From NCBI RefSeq assembly GCF_018885305.1, contig NZ_CP076544.1, positions 1,612,001-1,676,000 of the forward strand: a stretch of 64,000 bases of DNA, in the 5' to 3' direction. Below the pieces are notes generated by a model that saw only the letters and a list, made by a program, of their open reading frames with translations, was not told where the DNA came from and did no database searches. A program made the position numbers and the translations under genes. The stretch is from Curtobacterium sp. L6-1 (GTDB lineage Bacteria > Actinomycetota > Actinomycetes > Actinomycetales > Microbacteriaceae). Positions 41,123 through 48,555 of the stretch are shown piece by piece (the first letter of the stretch is position 1; each line of letters begins with the position of its first letter).

Positions 41123-42967
41123 ATGGACACACCAGCGATCCCCACCCTGCGGTTCACGGTGCTCGGACCGGTCACGGCCGTCTCCGAGGACACCGAGCTC
41201 GACGTCGGGTCGCCCCAGCAGCGGGCCGTCCTCGCGATGCTGCTCCTGGCGGACGGTCACCCCGTCGACGTCGACACGGTCGTCGACCGTATCTGGGGCA
41301 GCACCCCTCCGCGCAGCGCCGCCGGCGTCCTGCGCACCTACGTCTACCGGCTGCGTCGGGTCCTCGCACCGGTCGCCGAGGCCACCGGTCTGCGCATCGG
41401 TTCCGACGGTGGCGCCTACCGCCTCGTCCGCGGTCGGTCCGACCTCGACCTCGCCGCCGTGGAGGCCGCCCGGCGCCGCGCCCACGACCTCGACCGTGCC
41501 GGCGACCCGTCCGGGGCAGTCGAGCACCTCGCCGCCGCCGAGGACCGGTGGAACGGGAACGCACTCGGTGGTCTGCACGGTCCGTGGGCCGACGCCGAGC
41601 GCTCCCGGCTCGGCGAGCTCCACGACGAGGTCGCCCTCGAACGCGCCGCACTCGAATTCCGGCTCGGCCGCGCCGCGGACGCCCTGCCCGGTCTCCGCCG
41701 GGTGGCAGCAGCACGCCCGCTCGACGAACGGGTCGCGGTGCTCCTGCTCGAGTCGCTCCTCGACACCGGGCTCCGCACCGAGGCCCTCGCCACATACGAC
41801 CGCTTCCGCCGGCAGCTCGCCGACCAGCTCGGCGTGTCGCCGGGCGCCGCGCTCCAGCGCACGCACCAGCAGCTCCTGCGGGACGACGTCCCGGGACACC
41901 CCACCGGACGGGAGGCTCCCCCCGCGTCCGGCACCGAGCCTCCCGTCCGCACCAGCGCGCCGCCCGCCGGCGCGGCGACGCCCGCGCAGCTGCCGCCGGA
42001 CCTGCCGGAGTTCGTCGGCCGGGGCGACGAGCTCGCCCGGGTCGAGGAGGCCGTCGCCACGGGCGCGACCGGGGTCGTCATCGGGTTCACCGGTCTCGGC
42101 GGCATGGGCAAGACCGCGCTCGCGGTCCACGCCGCGCACCGGGTGCGTGCGGCGTTCCCGGGCGGCCAGTTCGCCGTCGACCTCCGCGCGGCCGGCGGAC
42201 ACCCGCTGACCGCAGCCGAGGCGCTGCTGTCCCTGCTGCAGAGCGCCGGCGTGCCGCGGGCGGCGATCCCGGACGGTCTGGACGACCGGTGCGCCGCGTG
42301 GCGGTCCGTCGTCGCCGACCGACGTGTGCTGCTCGTGCTCGACGACGCGGCGAGCGCCGCCCAGGTGCGTCCGCTCGTCCCGACCGGGCCCGGCTCCCTG
42401 ACCCTCGTGACGTCCGTCCGGCGGTTCGTCGACCTGGCGGGGATCCGGTGGAGCACACTGCTCCCGCTCGCCCCCCACGAGTCCTTCGAGCTGATGGGCC
42501 GACTCGTCGGGCACGACCGTCTCGCCGCGGAACCCGGTCCCACCGCCCGGTTGGCGAGCGCGTGCTCCCACCAGCCCCTCGCGGTGCGGGTCGCGGCTGC
42601 ACGCCTCGCCGACCGGCCGTCGTGGTCCGTCGCGCAGATCGAGCAGCAGCTGTACGACGACCTCGACCAGCCGGTCGTGATGCACGCCGACTGCCGCATC
42701 GTGGACGCACCGTTCCGCCGTGCGTCGGCGTCCCTGCTCGAGGAGCAGCGTGACGCGTTCCACCGGCTGGCACACCTGCCGGACCGGCCCTTCACCACCG
42801 AGGAGGCCGCGTGGGCGCTCCGTCGGGACGTCGGCAGCACGCGGGCGCTCCTGGAGGACCTCGTCGACGCGCACCTGCTCGTCGACGAGGGTGGGCAGCG
42901 CTACGGGTTCTTCGCGTTGGTGCGGGCGTTCGCGCGGCGGCAGCCGGTCCGGGCGCGGGCGGCCTGA
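41123..42967 (+). CDS. SARP/AfsR-type transcriptional activator (BTAD + NB-ARC)
   Basis: The 614-aa protein has an OmpR-like DNA-binding domain (about 8-100; QQRAVLAMLLLADGHPVDVD, LRTYVYRLRRVL), a bacterial transcriptional activation domain (about 105-255; DEVALERAALEFRLGR, LATYDRFRRQLADQLGVSPG) and an NB-ARC-like ATPase (P-loop GLGGMGKTALA near 322; LLVLDDAASAAQVRPL). A Pro/Ala-rich linker (about 258-290) separates the BTAD and ATPase and contains a palindromic repeat at DNA level. The C-terminal TPR block of AfsR is short or absent. The RBS CAGGAGG sits well before the ATG. Such activators control secondary-metabolite genes; the SnoaL/oxidase/GT genes to the left are possible targets. Confidence 0.88.
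   Translation: MDTPAIPTLRFTVLGPVTAVSEDTELDVGSPQQRAVLAMLLLADGHPVDVDTVVDRIWGSTPPRSAAGVLRTYVYRLRRVLAPVAEATGLRIGSDGGAYRLVRGRSDLDLAAVEAARRRAHDLDRAGDPSGAVEHLAAAEDRWNGNALGGLHGPWADAERSRLGELHDEVALERAALEFRLGRAADALPGLRRVAAARPLDERVAVLLLESLLDTGLRTEALATYDRFRRQLADQLGVSPGAALQRTHQQLLRDDVPGHPTGREAPPASGTEPPVRTSAPPAGAATPAQLPPDLPEFVGRGDELARVEEAVATGATGVVIGFTGLGGMGKTALAVHAAHRVRAAFPGGQFAVDLRAAGGHPLTAAEALLSLLQSAGVPRAAIPDGLDDRCAAWRSVVADRRVLLVLDDAASAAQVRPLVPTGPGSLTLVTSVRRFVDLAGIRWSTLLPLAPHESFELMGRLVGHDRLAAEPGPTARLASACSHQPLAVRVAAARLADRPSWSVAQIEQQLYDDLDQPVVMHADCRIVDAPFRRASASLLEEQRDAFHRLAHLPDRPFTTEEAAWALRRDVGSTRALLEDLVDAHLLVDEGGQRYGFFALVRAFARRQPVRARAA
41905..41949. repeat. Palindromic element inside the SARP coding sequence (family copy 7)
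   Basis: Perfect 13-base arms CGGACGGGAGGCT (41905-41917) and AGCCTCCCGTCCG (41937-41949) enclose a 19-nt loop. The core is the same GACGGGAGGC as in the intergenic copies. It falls in the linker between BTAD and NB-ARC and is read as TGREAPPASGTEPPV without breaking the frame. Confidence 0.85.
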
Positions 42968-43073
42968 TCGACGAGGGGGCGGCGGCGGGTGGGCTGCGGC
43001 CGGTCGGCGTGCTCGGCCGTCGTCGCCGTCGTCGTCGGGTAGGAGGCGCGGATGGGCGCCGGCGCTCGGGTCA

Positions 43074-43109
43074 CGCGGCGCGTGCGGGTCCCGCGGCGCG
43101 TGCGGGTCA
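43074..43109. repeat. 18-bp direct duplication
   Basis: CGCGGCGCGTGCGGGTC plus one base occurs twice in tandem (43074-43091; 43092-43109) in the gap between the convergent SARP gene and the small membrane protein gene. No clear hairpin terminator is visible in this 164-bp gap; the GC-rich repeat may serve. Confidence 0.85.
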
Positions 43110-43131
43110 CCCGGGCCCGCGGCGCCCGCGC

Positions 43132-43275
43132 TCAGGTCTCGTCGAGCAGGAGCGGCTCCGGCCCGACCCGGCGGACCTCGACGAGGACCCACCACACGAG
43201 GGCGCGGGAGGCTGCCCAGGACACTGCCGCACCGACACCGACCACCAGGCCCGGGCCGAGCCACCGCCGGGTCAC
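43132..43275 (-). CDS. Small single-span membrane protein (47 aa)
   Basis: Starts (GTG) TRRWLGPGLVVGVGAAVSWA; the start overlaps the GNAT gene stop by 4 bp (GTGA). One hydrophobic segment (about 7-28), then a Trp/Arg-rich and acidic tail (VRRVGPEPLLLDET). The coupled start and the clean membrane segment argue for a real gene. Function unknown. Confidence 0.6.
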   Translation of the reverse strand: MTRRWLGPGLVVGVGAAVSWAASRALVWWVLVEVRRVGPEPLLLDET

Positions 43276-44174
43276 GCCGTCCCTCCTCGGCGGGGGCCGG
43301 TGCTGACCGCGCGGTCTTCCCGGGCGGCGAGCGGCGCGGCCTGGGCGAGGACGGAGGCGGGTGCCGGCGCGGGCGCGGGCGTCGACCAGCGCACGAGGGT
43401 GTCGACCTGGCGGAAGCCGAGCGACCGGTACAGCGGGAGCCCCTCCGTCGAGCTGACCAGGAACGCCGCGGTCGCTCCCCCGGCGAAGCCGTCCCGGACG
43501 ACGCGCTCCGACACCGCACGACCGAAGCCCCGGCCGCGACGATCGGGGACCACGGCGATGTTGTGCACGCCGACCGCGTCGCCCGCCACGACACCGAGGC
43601 CTGAGCCGACCACGCGCCCGGCCGAGCGGACGAGGTACCCCGTCACGAGCGGGTCGTCGAGGAGGTCGCCGCCGAACACCGTGCCGAACGCGGCCGCGGC
43701 CATCCCGAAGCCGTCGGCGACCGCGCCGGTGTAGTCGGCCCATGCCCGGGCGGTCACGGTCTCGACGGACGGCTCCCCGGCATCGTGGCCACCGGCGGGA
43801 CCGGCGGGACGGAACGAGGCCGGCAGGCAGACCAGGAACGGGTCCTCGTCCCGCTCGGTGAGCCCGTGGGCGGCCGCGACCCGTTCGACGGCGTGCAGCC
43901 GGGCGGCGTCGCGCGTCGTGGACCCGCCGCGCTGCACCGTGACCGACCAGGGACGGCCGCCGGCTGCGGCGATCCCGGCAGCCCGGTCGAGGTCGCGCGC
44001 CGACCACGCTGCCCCGGTCACCGTGACCGCGTTGAACGCCCCCACGTCGATGCCGGAGTCCGCGAACGCGAGCGACCCCGCGCGGAAGACCCGTCCGTGC
44101 GGGCTGCCGGCCGTCAGGTGTTCGAGGCCGCGCACGTGGTGCCGGAGCAGGGCTGCGGTGGATCGAGTGGTCAT
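43272..44174 (-). CDS. GNAT-family N-acetyltransferase
   Basis: The 300-aa protein has an N-terminal domain of about 130 residues and a C-terminal GNAT fold with the acetyl-CoA loop VVPDRRGRGFGRAVSERVV and LPLYRSLGFRQVD. The N-terminal part (RGLEHLTAGSPHGRVFRAGS) resembles the partner domain seen in tandem-type acetyltransferases. The substrate is unknown. It is divergent from another GNAT gene at 44334 and coupled to the 47-aa membrane protein downstream. Confidence 0.85.
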   Translation of the reverse strand: MTTRSTAALLRHHVRGLEHLTAGSPHGRVFRAGSLAFADSGIDVGAFNAVTVTGAAWSARDLDRAAGIAAAGGRPWSVTVQRGGSTTRDAARLHAVERVAAAHGLTERDEDPFLVCLPASFRPAGPAGGHDAGEPSVETVTARAWADYTGAVADGFGMAAAAFGTVFGGDLLDDPLVTGYLVRSAGRVVGSGLGVVAGDAVGVHNIAVVPDRRGRGFGRAVSERVVRDGFAGGATAAFLVSSTEGLPLYRSLGFRQVDTLVRWSTPAPAPAPASVLAQAAPLAAREDRAVSTGPRRGGTA

Positions 44175-44333
44175 GGCGCGATGCTGCCGTCGTCGGGCGG
44201 ACCGCGCATCCGTGGCACCACCGGTGCGGACCGCGCGCACCGGCGGACCCGGTTCGGTGATCGCCACGATGTCGGCGGGCGCTCCGCGGACCAGCATGTG
44301 CACTCCGTGTCCGCGCCCGACCCCTGGAGCACC

Positions 44334-45152
44334 ATGCCGTCGATCCCACTGTCCGTCCCCGACGTCCTCGCCGTCGAGCGCGCCGAGAGCACCTACTTCC
44401 GCCGTTTCCTCGACCACGCTGCTCCGGAGGACCGAGCGCGCCTCGGCATCCGCACGGCTGCGGTCCGGGACGGTGTGGCCACGGTCGTCACCGCCGACCC
44501 CTCCCGCTACTGGACGAAGGCGATGGGGTTCGGCCCGGACGCGCCCGTCGACGACGCCCTGGTCGCCGACGTCGTCGCGTTCTCGCGGGCCGCCGGCGCT
44601 GCCCAGGGCACGCTGGCGATCGCCCCGCTCGCACTTCCGGTGGACTGGTCCGCGATCTGCGAGCACCACGCACTCGTCGCCGCCTCGACGTGGTCGAAGT
44701 ACGCCTGCTCGGTGACCGAGGTCGTGCCGGGACGGACCGACCTCCCGGTCCGACCGCTCACCGTCGACGACGTCCCGGGATGGGCACGGATCATCCGGGA
44801 GGCCTTCGGCATGACCGACCCCGACCTCACGCCGATGCTCCGCGGCGCGGTCGAGGACCCGGTCGCGCAGGTGTTCGGAGCCTTCGACGGTGACCTGCTC
44901 GTCGGCGCCGGCGCGCTCTACGTCGTCGACGGGGTCGGCTCGCTCAACACCGGGGGCACCCTCCCGACGCACCGTCGTCGCGGGGTGCAGTCCGCCCTGC
45001 TCGCCGCGCGCGCGGCCGCCGCAGCCGACTCGGGCTGCCGACTGCTGACGGCCGAGACCGGTGGCTCCGACGACGACCCGTCCGCGCGCAACCTGGTCCG
45101 CGCCGGGTTCGTCCGCGCGTACCACCGGGTGAACTGGACCTGGACGGCGTGA
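44334..45152 (+). CDS. GNAT-family N-acetyltransferase
   Basis: The 272-aa protein begins MPSIPLSVPDVLAVERAEST. The C-terminal GNAT half shows LPVRPLTVDDVPGWARIIRE, GAFDGDLLVGAGALYVVDG, the CoA loop THRRRGVQSALLAARAAA and LVRAGFVRAYHRVNW. The N-terminal half is a degenerate partner domain. It is divergent from the 43272 GNAT gene. Its last codons run into a strong hairpin terminator. Confidence 0.85.
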   Translation: MPSIPLSVPDVLAVERAESTYFRRFLDHAAPEDRARLGIRTAAVRDGVATVVTADPSRYWTKAMGFGPDAPVDDALVADVVAFSRAAGAAQGTLAIAPLALPVDWSAICEHHALVAASTWSKYACSVTEVVPGRTDLPVRPLTVDDVPGWARIIREAFGMTDPDLTPMLRGAVEDPVAQVFGAFDGDLLVGAGALYVVDGVGSLNTGGTLPTHRRRGVQSALLAARAAAAADSGCRLLTAETGGSDDDPSARNLVRAGFVRAYHRVNWTWTA

Positions 45153-45205
45153 ACGAGCGACGGGGCGGGAGCGGCCGTGCTGGCCGCTCCCGCCCCGTCG
45201 CTCGT
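45153..45205. terminator. Strong bidirectional hairpin terminator
   Basis: Twenty-four-base perfect arms (45153-45176; 45182-45205, core GAGCGACGGGGCGGGAGCGG) enclose a 5-nt loop, right after the GNAT stop and before the convergent membrane-protein gene. It is not a member of the GACGGGAGGC family. Confidence 0.85.
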
Positions 45206-45226
45206 GCGGGTTCCCCGACGTCGAGG

Positions 45227-46033
45227 TCAGTGACCCGCTCGCGGTGTCACCGGCGCGTGGGTGTCGTCGCGGGCCGTGCGCGGTGTGATGAACACGGCGA
45301 CGAGGACGGCGGCGAGGAGTGGGAGCCGCTCGAGGACCGGCCACGTGAAGAGTGGCAGGTGTCCGGTGAGCGGGAGCACGATCGCCCAGGTCACGAGCGG
45401 TACGGCGACGAGTGCCCACCGCCAGCCGCGGACGTCGACGCACCAGCACCACAGCAGCAGCGCGAGGGTCGGGAGCCCCCAGAAGGTCGGGGCCATCGAG
45501 TACGAGTAGTCAAGCGGTACGAGGCCGAGCAGCCTCCAGACCTCCCACCCGCCGAAGCCGATCGCCCCGACGAGGAGCAGGACCGCGGAGACCACCAGGC
45601 GGGTTCGCGGGACCCGGGACGCGTGCAGCGCCAGCACGACGCCGATCGCCGGCAGGATCGTGCCGAGGGCGGCCTGGATCGCGATGAAGCGGTACCACTG
45701 CCACGAGCCGCCGCCGTGGTTGCCGCCGAAGGCCTCGGTGAAGGCGGCACTGAGCAGGATCGAGAGCACGATGCCGACGGTCAGCACCGGCACCGTCCCG
45801 ATCGTCGGACGGGCGGTTGCGGTGGCGGTCACGAGGTCTCCCCAGGAGGATCGGTGGGTGCGGGTGCGGTGGAAGACCGCGGTGGCGAGTGCGCCGAACG
45901 CGAGTCGGAGCGGCGAGACGTCGAGCTCGGCCGCGTCACGGACGTCGGCGAGCCACTGCTCGCGTCGGACCGAGCGGTGCTGGGCGGGTGACAGGTCGGC
46001 GGCGACCTCGACGATGACCTGCGCGATGCTCAC
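45227..46033 (-). CDS. Membrane protein with permease-prefix-like N-terminus (paralogue A)
   Basis: The 268-aa protein starts (GTG) SIAQVIVEVAADLSPAQHRS. The soluble N-terminus RREQWLADVRDAAELDVSPL matches the N-terminus of the gene at 46350-47162 (RREQWHADVAGAAEVGVPRR), so the two are paralogues. Six or seven hydrophobic segments follow. The start overlaps the PadR stop by 4 bp. The prefix is the type often found next to PadR regulators and ABC-2 or FtsX permeases. No transport function is demonstrated by sequence. Confidence 0.75.
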   Translation of the reverse strand: MSIAQVIVEVAADLSPAQHRSVRREQWLADVRDAAELDVSPLRLAFGALATAVFHRTRTHRSSWGDLVTATATARPTIGTVPVLTVGIVLSILLSAAFTEAFGGNHGGGSWQWYRFIAIQAALGTILPAIGVVLALHASRVPRTRLVVSAVLLLVGAIGFGGWEVWRLLGLVPLDYSYSMAPTFWGLPTLALLLWCWCVDVRGWRWALVAVPLVTWAIVLPLTGHLPLFTWPVLERLPLLAAVLVAVFITPRTARDDTHAPVTPRAGH

Positions 46034-46350
46034 GAGGTCACGGTCCGGCCGCTGGCGCGTCGGGCCGGTGCCTGGCGGCGACGGAAGTCGGCCCGGGCCT
46101 CCACGGCGGCGACCCGGCCGTCCGACGTGAACTCGTACAGGCGGCGGCGCGGTCCGGGCCGCTCGGGGTCGTCCTCCCACGTCGAGGTGATCCATCCGCG
46201 CCCCTCCAGGCGTTCCAGGATCGGGTAGACGGTGCCGGCGGGACGCTCGGTCGACTTGATGACCAGCAGCCCCCAGACCGGACCGTCGTGGTCCAGGAGC
46301 GCGGAGAGCACGTCGATGGTCGGGGCGGTGACGCGGGTCAGCGGTTCCAT
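46030..46350 (-). CDS. PadR-family transcriptional regulator
   Basis: The 106-aa winged-helix protein begins MEPLTRVTAPTIDVLSALLD. The pattern VWGLLVIKSTERPAGTVYPI, LERLEGRGWITSTWE and PRRRLYEFTSDGR is the PadR winged helix and wing, with a very short C-terminal dimerisation part. It lies between two paralogous membrane-protein genes, overlapping both, and probably represses the three-gene unit from the promoter near 47213-47252. Confidence 0.9.
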   Translation of the reverse strand: MEPLTRVTAPTIDVLSALLDHDGPVWGLLVIKSTERPAGTVYPILERLEGRGWITSTWEDDPERPGPRRRLYEFTSDGRVAAVEARADFRRRQAPARRASGRTVTS

Positions 46351-47162
46351 CAGGCGGTCACCGCCCGACCGGCCGAGCGTCCGTCGAGGATCGGCAGCGC
46401 GACGGCGACGACGGCCGCCACCAGGATCGGCAGCGCGAGGACGACCAGGCCCTCCGCCTCCCAGAGTACCGGCCGTGCAGCGGGCGACGCGTCGACGACC
46501 GACCGGAGGGCGACCACGATCACGTCGACGGTGACGAGCGCCGCAGCGGGCATGGCGACCAGCGACCAGACGCGGGGACGGGAGCGGTTCGCCGAGAACC
46601 AGGCCGCGAGCAGCCCGGCGGACCCGGTGCTCGCGCAGACGACCCCGACCACGCCACCGAACACCGCACCGACCCCCAGGAGAACGGACCCGGCGACGGC
46701 CAGCGCGGCGGCGGCCACCCACCGGCGGCCGTCGGTCACGCGCGACAGGGCGACGAGCACCAGGGCGACTGGGACGACGAAGCCGAGCGCGAGCTGCAGG
46801 ACCTCGCCGACCCGGGCCTGCTGCGTGCTGGTCCAGACGAAGAACAGGGTCCGCTGCAGCACGGACGACGCGACGACCGACAGGACGGCGGCGGCGATGA
46901 GCACCCGAGCGGAGCAGATGCGGGCGGTGTGGTTCGAGGTCACGGGTCCCCCTGGGACGTGTCGGACGGAGCGGTGGACGGCGGCGGTCAGGACCATCCC
47001 GAGGACGAGACCGCGGCGCGGGACGCCGACCTCGGCCGCCCCGGCGACGTCTGCGTGCCACTGCTCACGACGGGTCTCGCGGACTGCGACGGGTGACAGG
47101 TCGGCAGCGCGGTCGACCCACCAGTGGGCTGCGTGCGCGATGCGTCGTGGTTCGTGGTGCAC
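46350..47162 (-). CDS. Membrane protein with permease-prefix-like N-terminus (paralogue B)
   Basis: The 270-aa protein starts (GTG) HHEPRRIAHAAHWWVDRAAD with AGAGAGGA seven bases upstream. The soluble N-terminus AADLSPVAVRETRREQWHAD is shared with the 45227 gene; about seven hydrophobic segments follow. First gene of the three-gene unit B-PadR-A, overlapping PadR by one base at ATG/TGA. Function unknown. Confidence 0.75.
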   Translation of the reverse strand: MHHEPRRIAHAAHWWVDRAADLSPVAVRETRREQWHADVAGAAEVGVPRRGLVLGMVLTAAVHRSVRHVPGGPVTSNHTARICSARVLIAAAVLSVVASSVLQRTLFFVWTSTQQARVGEVLQLALGFVVPVALVLVALSRVTDGRRWVAAAALAVAGSVLLGVGAVFGGVVGVVCASTGSAGLLAAWFSANRSRPRVWSLVAMPAAALVTVDVIVVALRSVVDASPAARPVLWEAEGLVVLALPILVAAVVAVALPILDGRSAGRAVTA

Positions 47163-47212
47163 GGGCGGTCCTCTCTCGTGTCGGCGTCGTCGGGGACGTC
47201 CGGCACTTGTTT

Positions 47213-47252
47213 CTACCTATGTAGGATAAGCACACCTCGGAGCATCATTCAA
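47213..47252 (-). promoter_or_regulatory. Promoter with overlapping palindrome, candidate PadR operator
   Basis: On the minus strand TTGAAT (47252-47247), 18 bp, TATCCT (47228-47223). The palindrome CTAC-N4-GTAG (47213-47224) overlaps the -10 box and would put a repressor at the polymerase site. It lies 51 bp before the paralogue B start. The rest of the 334-bp gap to 47497 has three GTCGAC sites (47356, 47367, 47380) and no other clear signal. Confidence 0.55.
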
Positions 47253-47496
47253 GTTCGAACAGGATTCTTGACCGTTCGTTCCACCACCGCGTACGGTCCG
47301 GACCAACCGATCCACCACCGGTCTCGTGCACCGGACGCCCCCTCGGCGACAGGACGTCGACACGACGTCGACACGAGCCGTCGACGATCGAGACCCGGCA
47401 CCGATCCCGCCGGTCTCCGCACCCACCGGACCACGTCCCCGGCAGCACGACCCCGACGCTCCGGACGAGCCCCCGACGAACCCCAGAGGAAGACCG

Positions 47497-48555
47497 ATGT
47501 CCACGTCCCAGGCAGGACCGACCCCGACGACCACGACCACGACCAGCACGACGAGCACGACGCGCGACCGCGCGGCGGTCCGCGGCCCGCTCGCGCGGTC
47601 GGGAGCCCTCGACGCCTGGCTCCCGCGCCCCGACGGCACCGCCCCCTGGACCGTCCGGGAGATCGCCGACCGCCTCACGGCCCTCGGCGCCGAGGACGCC
47701 GACCTCGGGTGGATCGGTGCGGTCGCCGCGGTCACGAACCTCGCCGTCGTCGAGTTCCCGGACGAGACCGTCCGGGAGATCCGGGCCACCGACGGCGACA
47801 CGCTGGTGTGCGGCACCCTGGCCCCGCAGGGAACCGGCACCTGGGTCGGCGACGACCTCCACGTGCGTGCCGTCTCGTCCCCGGCGAGCGGGCTGCCCTG
47901 GGCCGACTGGGTCATGGCGACGGTCCGTGACGTCGACACCGACGGGCTGGTCCGGGTCCTCGTCCCGGTCGACGACGTCCGCATCGAGACGACGTGGGAC
48001 GCAGCGGGCCTCCGGGGTTCGGGCGGGGACACCGCACACCTCGAGGACGTCGTCGTGCCCGGCCGCCGAGCGCGCGCCCTCACCCCGTCCCCGTCCGCGG
48101 CGCCGCTGCCGTTCTACGCCTCGGTCTTCTTCGCGGCACCCCTGATCGGCGTCGTGCACGCGGCGCTCCAGCGGGTCCTCACGGCGGTCGACGAGGGCGG
48201 TCCGCGGTGGGCCCGTGCGGACCTGCGGGAGTCGGTGAGTTCGGCGGCGCTGCAGGTCGCCCATGCGGAGGCGCTCCACGACGCCGCGGTCGCGGGACTC
48301 GGGACGCGGGCGGAGGTCGACGCACTGACGGCCGTGGAACGGGCGACGGCAGCGGACCTGGCCGTCCAGGCCCTCGCCGCTGCCGAGGGCGCGCTCCCCC
48401 TCCTGGTGACCGCGATCGGAGCGGCCGCGCTCCACGCCGAGCACCCGCTCGCCCGTGCCGTCCGGGACGTCGGGGTGGGCGCTCGACACACGGCGCTCTC
48501 GCCCGCGAAGGCCGCACTCGCGCACCGTGACGCGCTGTTCGACGGTCGCGCCTGA
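47497..48555 (+). CDS. Acyl-CoA-dehydrogenase-like flavoprotein
   Basis: The 352-aa protein starts MSTSQAGPTPTTTTTTSTTS with a Thr-rich low-complexity head. The core resembles the acyl-CoA dehydrogenase/group D monooxygenase fold: GWIGAVAAVTNLAVVEFPDE, CGTLAPQGTGTWVGDDLHVR, VDDVRIETTWDAAGLRGSGG, and a C-terminal helical domain (ARADLRESVSSAALQVAHAE). The chain is shorter than HsaA/DszC enzymes (about 390-400 aa). The substrate is unknown; an oxidation or hydroxylation is likely. AGAGGAAG precedes the ATG. Its stop overlaps the start of the LAL regulator (TGATG), so the two are coupled. Confidence 0.7.
   Translation: MSTSQAGPTPTTTTTTSTTSTTRDRAAVRGPLARSGALDAWLPRPDGTAPWTVREIADRLTALGAEDADLGWIGAVAAVTNLAVVEFPDETVREIRATDGDTLVCGTLAPQGTGTWVGDDLHVRAVSSPASGLPWADWVMATVRDVDTDGLVRVLVPVDDVRIETTWDAAGLRGSGGDTAHLEDVVVPGRRARALTPSPSAAPLPFYASVFFAAPLIGVVHAALQRVLTAVDEGGPRWARADLRESVSSAALQVAHAEALHDAAVAGLGTRAEVDALTAVERATAADLAVQALAAAEGALPLLVTAIGAAALHAEHPLARAVRDVGVGARHTALSPAKAALAHRDALFDGRA

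Noticed and set aside
47326..47496. An earlier ATG for the acyl-CoA-dehydrogenase-like gene
   Set aside because: The extra residues are Pro/Arg/Asp-rich, come from GTCGAC repeat DNA, and the ATG at 47497 has a much better ribosome site.
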